Source: a virus. From it: DNA of 41,752 nucleotides. The notes beneath the pieces are model-generated. The model did not search any database. It saw only the letters and a program-made list of their open reading frames with translations, and was not told where the DNA came from. The first letter of the stretch is position 1. Every line of letters begins with the position of its first letter. The position numbers and the translations under genes were made by a program. This document shows positions 1 through 8,657 of this stretch, piece by piece. Where the stretch lies: IMG/VR virus record IMGVR_UViG_3300010885_025122, positions 1-41,752 of that record; one strand, 5' to 3'.

Positions 1-1120
1 CTGGGGGCGCTCGTTCTTAACTAACACAGAGCAGCTTATCCGCATGATTAACAACATGACGTCGGGCTCTGCCCGCTCTCATGGCGTTGGTTCAGCCCCA
101 AAATGGATGGTGCCTGAAGGGTCAATTGACCAAAAATCCCTGAACAATGAGTACGGCTCTGTCGTGTTTAAAGGTCCGGTCGCACCGAAGCTCGAGTTCC
201 CACAATGGGTCAATCGTGGCGAATTGGAATACACCCAGGCGCTAGACTCTCAGATCGGTAAGCTATCTGGCGTCTTCGACATCTCAAAAGGTGAAGTGCC
301 TGCCGGCATTACCGCAGCATCCGCTATCCGCTATCTTGATGAGCAAGAACAACAACGCGCATCAAACACAGTGGCTAAACGCAAGCGTCGCGTCCTAGAC
401 GTCTACCGTCTTATGATCTCCCGCATGGCGCAGTATTACCGCGCAAGCGATGGTCGCTCAGTCAATCTTCTCGGCAAGAATAACGAATACCTCATCAAGT
501 CATTTGAGAAGATGGACTTCAACCAAATCTATGATGTTCGCCTTGAGAACGTCCCAATGTTGTCAGATACCAAGTCTGGGCGCATTGCCGACATCATCGA
601 CCTAAACGCTGCCAACCAGAAAGACCCGCTCTTTGGTAAAGAAGAGATGGTCGAACTCCTCGACCTGGGCTTGAACGATGCCTTTAAGACAGAGTCGACC
701 TACGGCGTCGATACTGCCCGCACATTGCTCGAGATGATCTTGAATGGCGAGCAAGTCCCGGATCCTGAGCAGTCGGACAACCTTATTGCAACCTTAAGAA
801 TTTTCTACCGCCACATCGAATCAGTGTCATTTAAACTCTACACACGCCCTGAGATTAAGCAGGAATTGTCCGACTTCATCGCGGCAGTAGAAATGTTGGC
901 ACAGGAGAAAGCGGCAAAGAACATGAAGTTTGCTGCGGAATTGTCGCAGCTCTCTAAGTTTCCAGTCTACTTTGATATTTCAGACCTTATTGCAGAAACC
1001 GCTCCTGCTCCTCTTCCGCAAGCAAATCCAATGGAAGCCGTGCAAAATTCAGGCATGGATACAAGCCAGATGGAACTTACGCAAGAGCAGATTCAGCAGG
1101 ATATTGAACAAGGAGTTTAG
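1..1120 (+). CDS. Portal protein, C-terminal part (5' end missing at window edge)
   Basis: This is the C-terminal portion of the dodecameric portal, the DNA channel at the capsid vertex. The frame is open from base 2 with no stop, so the first Met codon at 44 is internal. The first residues (WGRSFLTNTEQLIRMINNMT) resemble the P22-like portal segment beginning WGRSF. The N-terminal 310 codons are at 40823-41752. Joining the two ends directly puts them out of frame (base 1 is a leftover third codon base), so a stretch of length 3n+2 is missing. The C-terminus is Gln/Met-rich and helical (residues near EQIQQDIEQ). The scaffold gene starts 4 bases after the stop, giving the portal-scaffold-coat order of P22-type phages. 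Family assignment is confident; the size of the missing piece is unknown. Confidence 0.88.
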   Translation, partial: WGRSFLTNTEQLIRMINNMTSGSARSHGVGSAPKWMVPEGSIDQKSLNNEYGSVVFKGPVAPKLEFPQWVNRGELEYTQALDSQIGKLSGVFDISKGEVPAGITAASAIRYLDEQEQQRASNTVAKRKRRVLDVYRLMISRMAQYYRASDGRSVNLLGKNNEYLIKSFEKMDFNQIYDVRLENVPMLSDTKSGRIADIIDLNAANQKDPLFGKEEMVELLDLGLNDAFKTESTYGVDTARTLLEMILNGEQVPDPEQSDNLIATLRIFYRHIESVSFKLYTRPEIKQELSDFIAAVEMLAQEKAAKNMKFAAELSQLSKFPVYFDISDLIAETAPAPLPQANPMEAVQNSGMDTSQMELTQEQIQQDIEQGV

Positions 1121-1123
1121 TAG

Positions 1124-2398
1124 ATGTTGGAATCAGTGGCCGCTGGGCAAGTAGAGGAAACCCCGAGTGTTTACACCAAGGGCAATCCAAATGAGTCGTT
1201 TGACGACTTGAGCGATGACGAGGCTCGTCAAAATCCTGACGTCATGTCAGATGACGATTGGAGTCAAGACGAGGGAAAACCGAGTAAATCCGGCAAGGAA
1301 GAAGTCAAAGAGGAGCTAAAACTTCTTAGCGATTTTGACGACACCGAAGACGAAAAGAGCGATACTAAGAAGGATGAAAAGCCGTCCAAAGAACAAAAAG
1401 AGCTGGAAAAGACATCTAAAGAGTCTGAAGACTCCGAAGAAAAAAGCACCCTACCCTCTGAACTTAGTGCCGAAGCAGCTAAGGGAAAAATTAGAATCCG
1501 GGTCGGCGAAGACATTTTTGGCCTTGAACAGACCACTCCCGTTAGAGTCAAGGTCGATGGATCGTATACGGATGTACCTCTTGCAGATTTGGTAAGCAAC
1601 TACTCTGGCAAAGTAGTTTACGACAAGAAGTTCGCAGAGTTGGGCACACAACGCAAAGAAGTTGAAGCCCTTAAAGCACACACAGCAAACCAACGCCAGT
1701 TCGTCGATAAGGTGACTGCGGACATCAAAGCCATCGTTGGTGACAACAGCAAAGACCCGTATGAAGCAATCAGCTATTTGGCAGAGATGGTGGGTATACC
1801 CACGCCAGAGCTGCATAAGCGTTCAATGGAAGCCCGTTTAGATGAGTTAGGCAAATTGCTTGACATGTCTGATGTGGAGCGTGAAAATTATTTCTTAAAG
1901 AAGGAAACGGACTATCTCCGTGGCCGTCAGACCGCTCGTCAGGAAGCCGAAGTGCAAGCTGCTGAATCCGAAAGGTTCACATCACACGTCGACCAAATCC
2001 GCGAGAAACATGGCGTCAGCGAAAGCCTGTTCGTGGAAGCAATGACGGAACTTGAGGAAATCTACTCGGACGACCCATCATTCAAGCCAACTCCGGAATT
2101 TGTGGTAGACTACGCGGTACAACGCCCCTACCTGAATAAATCCAAAGAGCTTGTGATGCCGTACGCAGATGAAATCGGCTCCGACAAACTCGCTAAGACT
2201 ATCCAATCTTTGGCCAATATGATGCGCGAATATGGGGTTAAAGAGGCAGATGTTAAAGCGGAACTTGAGTCGCGCTTCGGTGTGACAAAGGGTGTTAAAG
2301 ACTTAAACGCTAAACTGAGAGCTAAAGGTGCTCCGGAGAAAGCGGATAAGAAACCTGAAGTCAATTCTCTTGAGAGTTTTGACGATTTTGAAGACTAA
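1124..2398 (+). CDS. Candidate capsid scaffolding protein
   Basis: This 424-residue protein is preceded by AAGGAG and lies between portal and coat, the usual scaffold position. Residues about 20-120 are very rich in Asp, Glu, Lys and Ser and look disordered. The rest is charged and helical, as expected for a scaffold that shapes the procapsid and then leaves. Residues 24-31 (ESFDDLSD) and the last eight residues (ESFDDFED) are near-identical short motifs, and a similar one is at portal residues 4-11. The C-terminal third has alternating Lys/Glu helices, the region that contacts coat protein in known scaffolds. I base the call on position and composition, not on a conserved domain, so a fused protease is not excluded, although I see no catalytic motif. 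Confidence 0.7.
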   Translation: MLESVAAGQVEETPSVYTKGNPNESFDDLSDDEARQNPDVMSDDDWSQDEGKPSKSGKEEVKEELKLLSDFDDTEDEKSDTKKDEKPSKEQKELEKTSKESEDSEEKSTLPSELSAEAAKGKIRIRVGEDIFGLEQTTPVRVKVDGSYTDVPLADLVSNYSGKVVYDKKFAELGTQRKEVEALKAHTANQRQFVDKVTADIKAIVGDNSKDPYEAISYLAEMVGIPTPELHKRSMEARLDELGKLLDMSDVERENYFLKKETDYLRGRQTARQEAEVQAAESERFTSHVDQIREKHGVSESLFVEAMTELEEIYSDDPSFKPTPEFVVDYAVQRPYLNKSKELVMPYADEIGSDKLAKTIQSLANMMREYGVKEADVKAELESRFGVTKGVKDLNAKLRAKGAPEKADKKPEVNSLESFDDFED

Positions 2399-2425
2399 AA
2401 CAATCAATTAGCACGGAGGCTAATC

Positions 2426-3691
2426 ATGGCAAATTTCTCGCTCACAACCCAATCGGGTCTATTTCTCACTAAGTTCCAAGGTCGCTCGGCGAACATGTAC
2501 AACAGCGCCAACGTCCTTGAAGGTCGTATCAAGAAGAAGTACAACTTCGTAGGCAAGCAGATGAACATTGAGACTCAATTGAGCTTCTCAGGTTCAGTCG
2601 GCGCGAAGCTCCTTCCAGTCGGCAACGCATCGAACGTACAACAAGCAGTAGTTACTGCTCAGAAAGTTTACGGCCGTGTGTTTGTTGACCGCGAATCATT
2701 GAAGGCCGCATCTTCTACTGAAGGCGCGTTCCAGAAATACCTCGCGTTCCCTGTTAAGAAGACCGTTGAGTCATACATGCGCAACAGCTCACGTATCCTC
2801 TTCGGTGACGGATCTGGTATCCTTGGTCGCGGCGATGCTGCTACTAACGTATCTGGCGCTGGTACTTCTGGCTCACCGTACGTTATCACTATCTCTGCTG
2901 CTTCATGGAACGAAGCTAACTGGGAAGAGAAGGACTTTGTTCAAATCGTAACTGGTTTGGGCGCTTTCCCTCTCAACACTGGCGGTGCTGCTGAAGGCGG
3001 CGATGCTGTAACAAATCTCCTCGAGATTTCGGCAGTAGCTCCTTCTGTCCGTCAAGTTAGCTTGATCGGTACTTCTCCGGTTCTCGCTGCTTTGACAGGC
3101 GTTGGCCCAGTTTTGGCAACTACTGGTCTTTGCATCCAGCGTTCATACCAAGCTGAACCACAAGGTCTTGGCGGAGCATTGCTTGCTTCTTCTGGCTCTT
3201 TGTACGGTCTTCCGGTTGCACGTCGTTGGCAGGCAACTCAAGTTGCGGCAGGCGGCGCTGGTATCATCACTGACATGATGAACGAAGTTATGCTCAAAAC
3301 TGAAAAAGCTTTCGGTCAAGCTCCGAAGATGATCGTCATGAACTACAACCAACTTCAAAAGATTTTGGCACAGCTCGAAGATCAGAAAGTCTACAACTTG
3401 CCTAACCGCAACTTGAAAGGCGCACTGAGCTTCAGCGGTGTAGAGTTCATGTCGACTCGCGGCGCAATCCCAATGTTCGTTGACCGTTTCGCTGATGAAG
3501 ACAAAATGTACTTCCTCAACGACGACTTCATCGAGCGTATCCACCGTCCGGACTTCGGCTGGTTCACTGATGACAACACTACGTTCTTGCGTGTTGCAGA
3601 CAGCGATGAGTACGAAGCAAGATACGGAGGATACTACCAAAACTTCATAACTCCAACTGCTCACGGATTGTTGACTGGTCTTGCTAAATAA
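2426..3691 (+). CDS. Major capsid (coat) protein
   Basis: This 421-residue protein should form the icosahedral shell. Its length is close to that of the P22 coat protein, and its N-terminus (a short helix, then LFLTKFQGRSANMYNSANV) resembles P22-like coat proteins with the HK97 fold. A strong GGAGG ribosome site precedes the ATG. An intrinsic terminator follows the stop directly, which fits a gene needing its own high transcript level. The codon usage looks more uniform than in neighbouring genes, as expected for a highly expressed gene. The order portal, scaffold, coat supports the call. There is no signal peptide or membrane segment. Long antisense frames inside it are treated as shadows. 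Confidence 0.85.
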   Translation: MANFSLTTQSGLFLTKFQGRSANMYNSANVLEGRIKKKYNFVGKQMNIETQLSFSGSVGAKLLPVGNASNVQQAVVTAQKVYGRVFVDRESLKAASSTEGAFQKYLAFPVKKTVESYMRNSSRILFGDGSGILGRGDAATNVSGAGTSGSPYVITISAASWNEANWEEKDFVQIVTGLGAFPLNTGGAAEGGDAVTNLLEISAVAPSVRQVSLIGTSPVLAALTGVGPVLATTGLCIQRSYQAEPQGLGGALLASSGSLYGLPVARRWQATQVAAGGAGIITDMMNEVMLKTEKAFGQAPKMIVMNYNQLQKILAQLEDQKVYNLPNRNLKGALSFSGVEFMSTRGAIPMFVDRFADEDKMYFLNDDFIERIHRPDFGWFTDDNTTFLRVADSDEYEARYGGYYQNFITPTAHGLLTGLAK

Positions 3692-3716
3692 TTGAAATAA
3701 TTAATTTAGTAGAATG

Positions 3717-3739
3717 GGGGAGCTTCGGCTCCCCTTTTT
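3717..3739 (+). terminator. Intrinsic terminator after the coat gene
   Basis: A 7-bp stem GGGGAGC/GCTCCCC closes a TTCG tetraloop and is followed by five T residues. This is a textbook Rho-independent terminator. It should end or attenuate the transcript from the terminase-portal-coat operon, keeping the tail genes at a separate level. Confidence 0.92.
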
Positions 3740-3747
3740 ATTTCTTC

Positions 3748-3777
3748 TTGACTACTTAGCAACTTATCTCAAATAAT
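3748..3777 (+). promoter_or_regulatory. Sigma70-type promoter for the post-capsid genes
   Basis: TTGACT at 3748-3753 and AATAAT at 3772-3777 are each one base from consensus, with an 18-base spacer. It begins nine bases after the coat terminator, so it restarts transcription for the genes from 3901 onward. Sequence match only; the start point would be about 3784. Confidence 0.6.
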
Positions 3778-3822
3778 ATACGAAGCTGGATTATTTTGTA
3801 ATTCTTGCTACTCTTTGTTTAG

Positions 3823-3850
3823 CCATAAGTAATACGGATGTTGCTTATGG
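3823..3850. repeat. Inverted repeat in the leader of gene 3901
   Basis: CCATAAG at 3823-3829 and CTTATGG at 3844-3850 form a 7-bp inverted repeat with a 14-base loop. It lies between the predicted promoter and the gene at 3901, so it would be a 5' untranslated hairpin or an operator. No T-tract follows, so it is not a terminator. Confidence 0.45.
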
Positions 3851-3900
3851 TTAAGCAGAGAAAACAACAACATCCCTCCCAAGGGTTATAGGAGAAATTT

Positions 3901-4257
3901 ATGTCAGTAGCTCGTTCGATCAAGTCACGCCAAATTGGCTCAACTCTCATCACAATCACAGTAAACGGCACAGCTGGTACACCAGTTGCCGGCGGTCCGG
4001 ATGCTCGTTTTATTGGCTCAATCGTAGATAACGGCACTGGCGACTACACAATCAACCTTGCGGCGGGTCAAGCTGCTCAAGCTGACCTTGTACCAGTAGG
4101 AATCGTCCCCAGCACAGCAGATCGCTCTGCTCGTGTATCTGCGGTAACAAAAAGCTCAATTCGTGTAATTTGTCGCTCAATTGCTGGCTCTCCGGCAGCA
4201 GCAGATGCCGACATTACAATTTCGTTCTTGCATCGCTCATACGCTACTAACCTTTAA
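3901..4257 (+). CDS. Small virion protein candidate (decoration or head protein)
   Basis: I do not recognise a family. The 118-residue product is rich in Ala, Gly, Thr and Val with alternating hydrophobic residues, suggesting a beta-sandwich, and has almost no Cys or aromatic residues. It follows the coat gene, has an AGGAG site seven bases before its ATG, and is bracketed by a terminator on each side. It therefore forms its own transcription unit, presumably made in quantity. A capsid decoration protein or a small spike protein are the likeliest roles by position. It has no signal peptide. Confidence 0.6.
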   Translation: MSVARSIKSRQIGSTLITITVNGTAGTPVAGGPDARFIGSIVDNGTGDYTINLAAGQAAQADLVPVGIVPSTADRSARVSAVTKSSIRVICRSIAGSPAAADADITISFLHRSYATNL

Positions 4258-4263
4258 TTGACT

Positions 4264-4290
4264 TGGGGGATTTCGGTCCCCCATAATTTA
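4264..4290 (+). terminator. Probable terminator after gene 3901
   Basis: TGGGGGA (4264-4270) and TCCCCCA (4277-4283) form a 7-bp GC-rich stem with a TTTCGG loop. The tract after it, TAATTTA, is only moderately T-rich, so termination may be partial and allow read-through into the gene at 4331. Confidence 0.65.
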
Positions 4291-4330
4291 TACAGATACT
4301 AAGATTCGCCTTAAGGACGAGGAGATCCAG

Positions 4331-5878
4331 ATGTCAGCACTGCAAGGCTACAGAACCCAGCAAAAATCGGGCCAGCCACAATACCAAACACTTCAGCAAG
4401 TCGGTCGAGCTGGTGGAGGATCCTACGCCTCTGATACAGTTCAGAAAGTTCTCTTTGAAGCATCTACAGCGGATGACGCAGTAGAAGCAAGCAGCACAAA
4501 ATCAGTCATTAACGCTACGGCTCACGAAGCTTTGCCGGGCGACATGATACGATTTGACCCCACATCAGCCAATCCATCAGTAGAAGTCGGCGTCATTTCA
4601 GTCACAGCAAATACCATTACCCTTGCTGGAGAATTGCCGGTGTTACCTGTGGTAGGCAACTTGTTCAAAGTCATGCGGTGGATTACTCCCAAAGCTGACG
4701 TCAACGGGAGTCCAATCATCACATCAGGTCCGGTAGCGTATAAGCTAAACGGAACTATTACAGAAGTATCAAGAGACACCGTAACGCCTGCTAACTCTCG
4801 CGGTCTGCCCACAAATATCTTAGATAGTTCTGGGCAATTAGTTTCTCCCCTCACTGATGCGCAACTTCGAGCCACGGCAGTTCCGGTATCTGGACCGCTA
4901 ACTGATGCTCAACTTCGCGCCACAGCAGTCCCGGTAGCTGACTCGGTTTTAAGAGCGACAGTAGGAACAGATGGAGCTGCCGCTCCGGCATCATCTCTTG
5001 TTACCGCTGGTGTTACCGCAGGGGGAGTTCAGCAAACAATTGAAGTAAGTGCAAGCGGTCATGTCCACATAGCTGACGGCGGCAACTCTATTACTGTTGA
5101 TGCTGTATCTTGGCCATTGCCTACAGGTGCCGCAACAGAAGCAAAACAAGACGCTGGCAACGTACTTCTTGGTGCAGTAACAGAAACAGCACCAGGCACA
5201 GATACCGCGTCTAGTGGGCTTAATGGTCGTCTTCAGCGCGTTGCTCAGAGATTGACTTCACTGATTGGTTTGTTGCCAGCATCTATTGGCACAAAAACCG
5301 CTGCTGCATCTCTTGCGGTAGTTTTGGCTTCCGACCAAACACTCCCCTTGCCGGCGGGCGCAGCAACTTCTGCCAACCAAACGACAGAGCAAGGTCTTAT
5401 TGGGGCACTTACAGAGACAGCTCCGGCAACAGACACAGCATCAAGTGGTCTTAACGGGCGACTTCAGCGTGTTGCCCAGCGTTTAACATCACTCATCGCC
5501 TTGCTTCCTGCTTCGCTTGGTCAAAAGACCATGGCAAACAGCTTGGCAGTAACCCTTGCTTCCGATCAATCTGTTGTAAAGGTTTCCTCTGGAACGGGGG
5601 CGGCACAATCTGACGGCGGCACAATCGCCAACGCAACTCAGGGCGCTTCCGCTTCAACGCTGACTGCACCCGCTAACGCCATTGGGTTTATTCTTTCTGC
5701 CGACGACGGCAACGCAGACAATCTTTATTTTGCCATTGGGGCAACGGCTTCACTTACTAGCGGTCAAGAAATGCAGCCAGGACGTGATTCTGGCTTCGTT
5801 CCTTGTGGCGCAAACGTAAGTATTTTTGGCGCAGCAAGTAACCCGCGATACAATATGCAATGGCTAACGAGGTCATAA
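4331..5878 (+). CDS. Repeat-containing virion surface or fibre protein
   Basis: This 515-residue protein is rich in Ala, Thr, Ser and Gly. Two internal duplications are plain. The 13-residue unit LTDAQLRATAVPV occurs at about residues 174-186 and 190-202. A much longer unit, starting G-A-V/L-T-E-T-A-P and running through LQRVAQRLTSLI to LLPAS, occurs at about 281 and 358, a 77-residue period. The motif PTGAATEAKQD also occurs in the fibre-like protein at 17916. Such repeats are typical of tail fibres or capsid-attached fibres. An AGGAG-like site precedes the ATG. The next gene starts at its stop codon (TAATG), so the two are translationally coupled. The exact role is unknown. Confidence 0.7.
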   Translation: MSALQGYRTQQKSGQPQYQTLQQVGRAGGGSYASDTVQKVLFEASTADDAVEASSTKSVINATAHEALPGDMIRFDPTSANPSVEVGVISVTANTITLAGELPVLPVVGNLFKVMRWITPKADVNGSPIITSGPVAYKLNGTITEVSRDTVTPANSRGLPTNILDSSGQLVSPLTDAQLRATAVPVSGPLTDAQLRATAVPVADSVLRATVGTDGAAAPASSLVTAGVTAGGVQQTIEVSASGHVHIADGGNSITVDAVSWPLPTGAATEAKQDAGNVLLGAVTETAPGTDTASSGLNGRLQRVAQRLTSLIGLLPASIGTKTAAASLAVVLASDQTLPLPAGAATSANQTTEQGLIGALTETAPATDTASSGLNGRLQRVAQRLTSLIALLPASLGQKTMANSLAVTLASDQSVVKVSSGTGAAQSDGGTIANATQGASASTLTAPANAIGFILSADDGNADNLYFAIGATASLTSGQEMQPGRDSGFVPCGANVSIFGAASNPRYNMQWLTRS

Positions 5879-7848
5879 TGAAGGCGCTACTACTTTTAAT
5901 ATCTCTTTTCTTTGTCACGACAGAGGCATTTGGTGGATTGCCCCCTACTACTTTACGGGGTCAGACACAGGGGACAAGGACGACAACTTTTAACTTTGAA
6001 GTACCGTCAAACCTGGCAACAAAAACAACTGCCGGGACACTAATCGAACTAGATGGGATGAATCAGCTAGAAAATCCCAGCTTTTCGGCATCAACATTTA
6101 GCTCTAGCTGGACAAAGGTAGATACTTCTGGCTCTGCTTCAATTTCAGCACAGACTGCCTATAAGCTTCCTACAACAGCGCAGTCTTACCGATTAAACAT
6201 GACTTCGTGGGTAGGTACAGTTTGCGGATCTATTTTAACCGGCGCTCCATGGCCTAAGCAGTCTGTTGCATCTATGTGGGTGGCAGTATCCGGGGCGCAT
6301 AATGGCAAAGTTTGCTCTCGTGTTGATGGGGTCATTCAAACCTGCGCTCCTCTGACTAGTGATTTGTCTAACGAAACATTCATTGAGTACGTCATTCCAA
6401 CAGTAACAACCGGCTCAACAGCAGAAGTATGCTTTGTGCAAGATGTTGCATCAAACGATGTAGTTTGGCTTGGCAAGGCTTCACTTGGAGCTATGCCATC
6501 TACAATGTCACCGGAAGTGGCGCAGGCGCAGCTTGCTGTGTCGGGGTACTTTGCGGCTACTACGTCTGCAAGTATCTCAAGAACAAGCACTACGCCGGGC
6601 GCATTCACAACAGTTGCTGCCTTTCCCGCACCAACTTATTTGATTAATGATTGGGGATGCGCAACTACGGATGCCAACAAGTTTGCTGTCACATGCGCTA
6701 ACGTCCCCCCCGGAAGAGTTGTCTTTGTTGCTGACTATGTTTCTTTTGCAAGCACTGCCACTAACTCTAGGGCAGCCATATTTGACGGTACCACCACGGG
6801 AATCACGCAAGCATCTGTTGCAGGCACCACTCTTATTCCAAACGTAGTCGCAGGAGATTTCAGCTATACCTCTTCAGGGTCTAGGACATTTGAGGTCTAC
6901 GTCGCCAGCGGAACAGGCTCAATTACCATGTCTGCGGATGACACTGGGACAGGAGGGGGTAATCCAAAATTTAAGATTTACTACTACCCGCCCGCATCTA
7001 AGATTTATTCTCAGGCGACAAACGAAGGCGCTTGGGTTTCGTGCGGATTAACAACAGCCGACTTCGCGGGGTTCGGTACTGTCTCATCAATTCAAGATCA
7101 GTGCATGAAACAAGGTTCTGATTTGTTGATGCGCGTGAAGTTTACCTCGGGCACCTCTACCGCGACCGAGGCGAGAGTTAATCTAAGGCTCGCGGGCACA
7201 GCACTTACTTCGGCGAACTCGACAATCATCCCAAGTATTCAGGCGGCGGGCACATACGGAAGAGGGCTCGCTTCAACCAACCAAAAGGGTGGCTTGGTTC
7301 ACATCGCTCCGTCATTGACCTACGTGACTATGTCTGATTCTTTTGTATTTGGTAGCGGCTCAGTCAATTCGTTGCTGGCTGCAAACGGAACAACTATCGC
7401 GGCATCGGGCGAAGCCGTTTCATTTATCGCCCGAATCCCAATCAACGGCTGGTCACAGTCTCAAATCACAGGCACCTTTGCTAACGTGATGACAGTCCCT
7501 GGAATCAGTCGACCAAGAACGTGTACGGTTCAGTTCGGGGGTGCAAGTGCATCGACCAACTGTACTACTACGCCCTGCACTGTATATACAAACACATGTG
7601 GTGGAGCGACTGTTGCAAGGGCATCGACGGGGAGCTATCAAACAACTTTTGCAAACGGAACATTCGCAGCATCCTCGATCTATCAGTGTACCAACACTTG
7701 CATTGAGCGAACCATCCCGGCCATGGGGCAAGTATCCCCCCTGACCTCGGCGAGTGGAGGTCTTATTCATCAAACATATTCTGTAAGCTCTACGGTCGTT
7801 GCTTTGGATGCGTATTGCACAGTTGAATGCAAAGGAAGTGCGCCATGA
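5878..7848 (+). CDS. Large secreted protein with signal peptide, Cys-rich C-terminus
   Basis: I chose the ATG at 5878, which overlaps the preceding stop as TAATG. It yields MKALLLLISLFFVTTEAFG, a good signal peptide likely cleaved after about residue 19; an in-frame ATG lies 18 bases upstream. The mature 637 or so residues are Ser/Thr/Gly/Ala-rich and beta-like. The last 110 residues hold about ten Cys, several in closely spaced pairs, suggesting disulphides made in an oxidising compartment. A signal peptide is unexpected among virion genes, since phage particles assemble in the cytoplasm. It could be a host surface protein, a superinfection-exclusion factor or an adhesin. The last four bases overlap the next gene (ATGA). 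No family recognised. Confidence 0.68.
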   Translation: MKALLLLISLFFVTTEAFGGLPPTTLRGQTQGTRTTTFNFEVPSNLATKTTAGTLIELDGMNQLENPSFSASTFSSSWTKVDTSGSASISAQTAYKLPTTAQSYRLNMTSWVGTVCGSILTGAPWPKQSVASMWVAVSGAHNGKVCSRVDGVIQTCAPLTSDLSNETFIEYVIPTVTTGSTAEVCFVQDVASNDVVWLGKASLGAMPSTMSPEVAQAQLAVSGYFAATTSASISRTSTTPGAFTTVAAFPAPTYLINDWGCATTDANKFAVTCANVPPGRVVFVADYVSFASTATNSRAAIFDGTTTGITQASVAGTTLIPNVVAGDFSYTSSGSRTFEVYVASGTGSITMSADDTGTGGGNPKFKIYYYPPASKIYSQATNEGAWVSCGLTTADFAGFGTVSSIQDQCMKQGSDLLMRVKFTSGTSTATEARVNLRLAGTALTSANSTIIPSIQAAGTYGRGLASTNQKGGLVHIAPSLTYVTMSDSFVFGSGSVNSLLAANGTTIAASGEAVSFIARIPINGWSQSQITGTFANVMTVPGISRPRTCTVQFGGASASTNCTTTPCTVYTNTCGGATVARASTGSYQTTFANGTFAASSIYQCTNTCIERTIPAMGQVSPLTSASGGLIHQTYSVSSTVVALDAYCTVECKGSAP

Positions 7849-8429
7849 AATTCTTAATCGTATTTATGTTTTTTTCTTTCCCTGTTTTTGCCTGTTCTAA
7901 CTACATTCCGCACTCGGAGGCGGTTAAAGCTATTGCTTTAAGCCCTGATGCAGGAAAATTGTCCTGCAAAGATTTGCCCCAAGAGGCATGTTATTGCTTC
8001 GACGGTATTGATTGGGAGTCTGCCACTATCATCGACGAGGTTGTAAACGGAGCGCCAATTTACACCGTCAACTCACAGTCTTTGTGCACTGATGAGGATG
8101 CCTGCAAGCTTGCTATGTCAACGCTTCAATGTGACATAGGCTTCACAGCTAAGTATCGCATGGATAATCCTCAGGCTTTCTGTGAGCGCCTCGATGGCTA
8201 TGAGCAAGTCAACACTGGCCAGAAAGTCCTGGTAAATGACGACGCAAAGAAGGTAGCGAAAGAGCAGCGCCAAGCTATTAAAGAGCAAAAGCGCCTAGAG
8301 CGTAAAGCAAAGCGCGATGCTGCCAAGGAAGAACTAAAGAACATCGACTGGGCGCAGATCACAACCATTGCCAAAATGCGCCAAGTGCTTAGGTCAGTTG
8401 TAGATAAAATTGACGACCTCGAGGAGTAA
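7845..8429 (+). CDS. Secreted or lipoprotein-like Cys-rich protein with helical tail
   Basis: The ATG at 7845 is preceded by AAGGAAG and overlaps the preceding stop as ATGA; a longer start 18 bases upstream would spoil the signal peptide. MKFLIVFMFFSFPVFAC is a signal sequence ending at VFA/C, which could be a signal peptidase I site or a weak lipobox with Cys17 lipidated. About eight further Cys lie in residues 40-115. The C-terminal 80 residues are a charged Lys/Glu/Ala/Arg helix, probably coiled-coil. Together with its neighbours on both sides it forms a set of exported proteins. It may be envelope-spanning (o-spanin-like) or a partner of the 5878 product. No known family recognised. Confidence 0.66.
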   Translation: MKFLIVFMFFSFPVFACSNYIPHSEAVKAIALSPDAGKLSCKDLPQEACYCFDGIDWESATIIDEVVNGAPIYTVNSQSLCTDEDACKLAMSTLQCDIGFTAKYRMDNPQAFCERLDGYEQVNTGQKVLVNDDAKKVAKEQRQAIKEQKRLERKAKRDAAKEELKNIDWAQITTIAKMRQVLRSVVDKIDDLEE

Positions 8430-8432
8430 ACC

Positions 8433-8657
8433 ATGAAAGCCCTTCTCGTAATTACTATTAAGGCACTTGGTATAGTAGTTGCAAGCTATGGTGCGGTTAT
8501 CGGGATGGCTTTTGCAATTGATAAGTACTTTATGGAAAAAGCTGAAGCTGTGGTGGATTCAAAGATTGAAGTTATTAAAGAGATTCGCAAGAATGACATG
8601 GAGCATCTCAACCACCGTTTCGATAGACTGGAAACATTGATTAGGAGCAACAAATGA
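8433..8657 (+). CDS. Small membrane protein with coiled-coil tail
   Basis: The 74-residue product has a GAGGAG site seven bases before the ATG. Residues about 4-30 form one hydrophobic segment (ALLVITIKALGIVVASYGAV onward). The rest is a charged amphipathic helix ending HLNHRFDRLETLIRSNK. This N-in membrane anchor plus coiled-coil resembles i-spanins and holin accessory proteins. Its placement after a possible lipoprotein would fit a two-component spanin, but it is far from the lysis-like genes at 20932-21388. I keep it as a membrane protein of unknown role. It overlaps the next gene by four bases. Confidence 0.65.
   Translation: MKALLVITIKALGIVVASYGAVIGMAFAIDKYFMEKAEAVVDSKIEVIKEIRKNDMEHLNHRFDRLETLIRSNK

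Noticed and set aside
3143-3664. Antisense frame of 173 codons inside the coat gene
   Set aside because: It shadows a highly expressed gene with uniform codon use, lacks a ribosome site and has no recognisable protein features.
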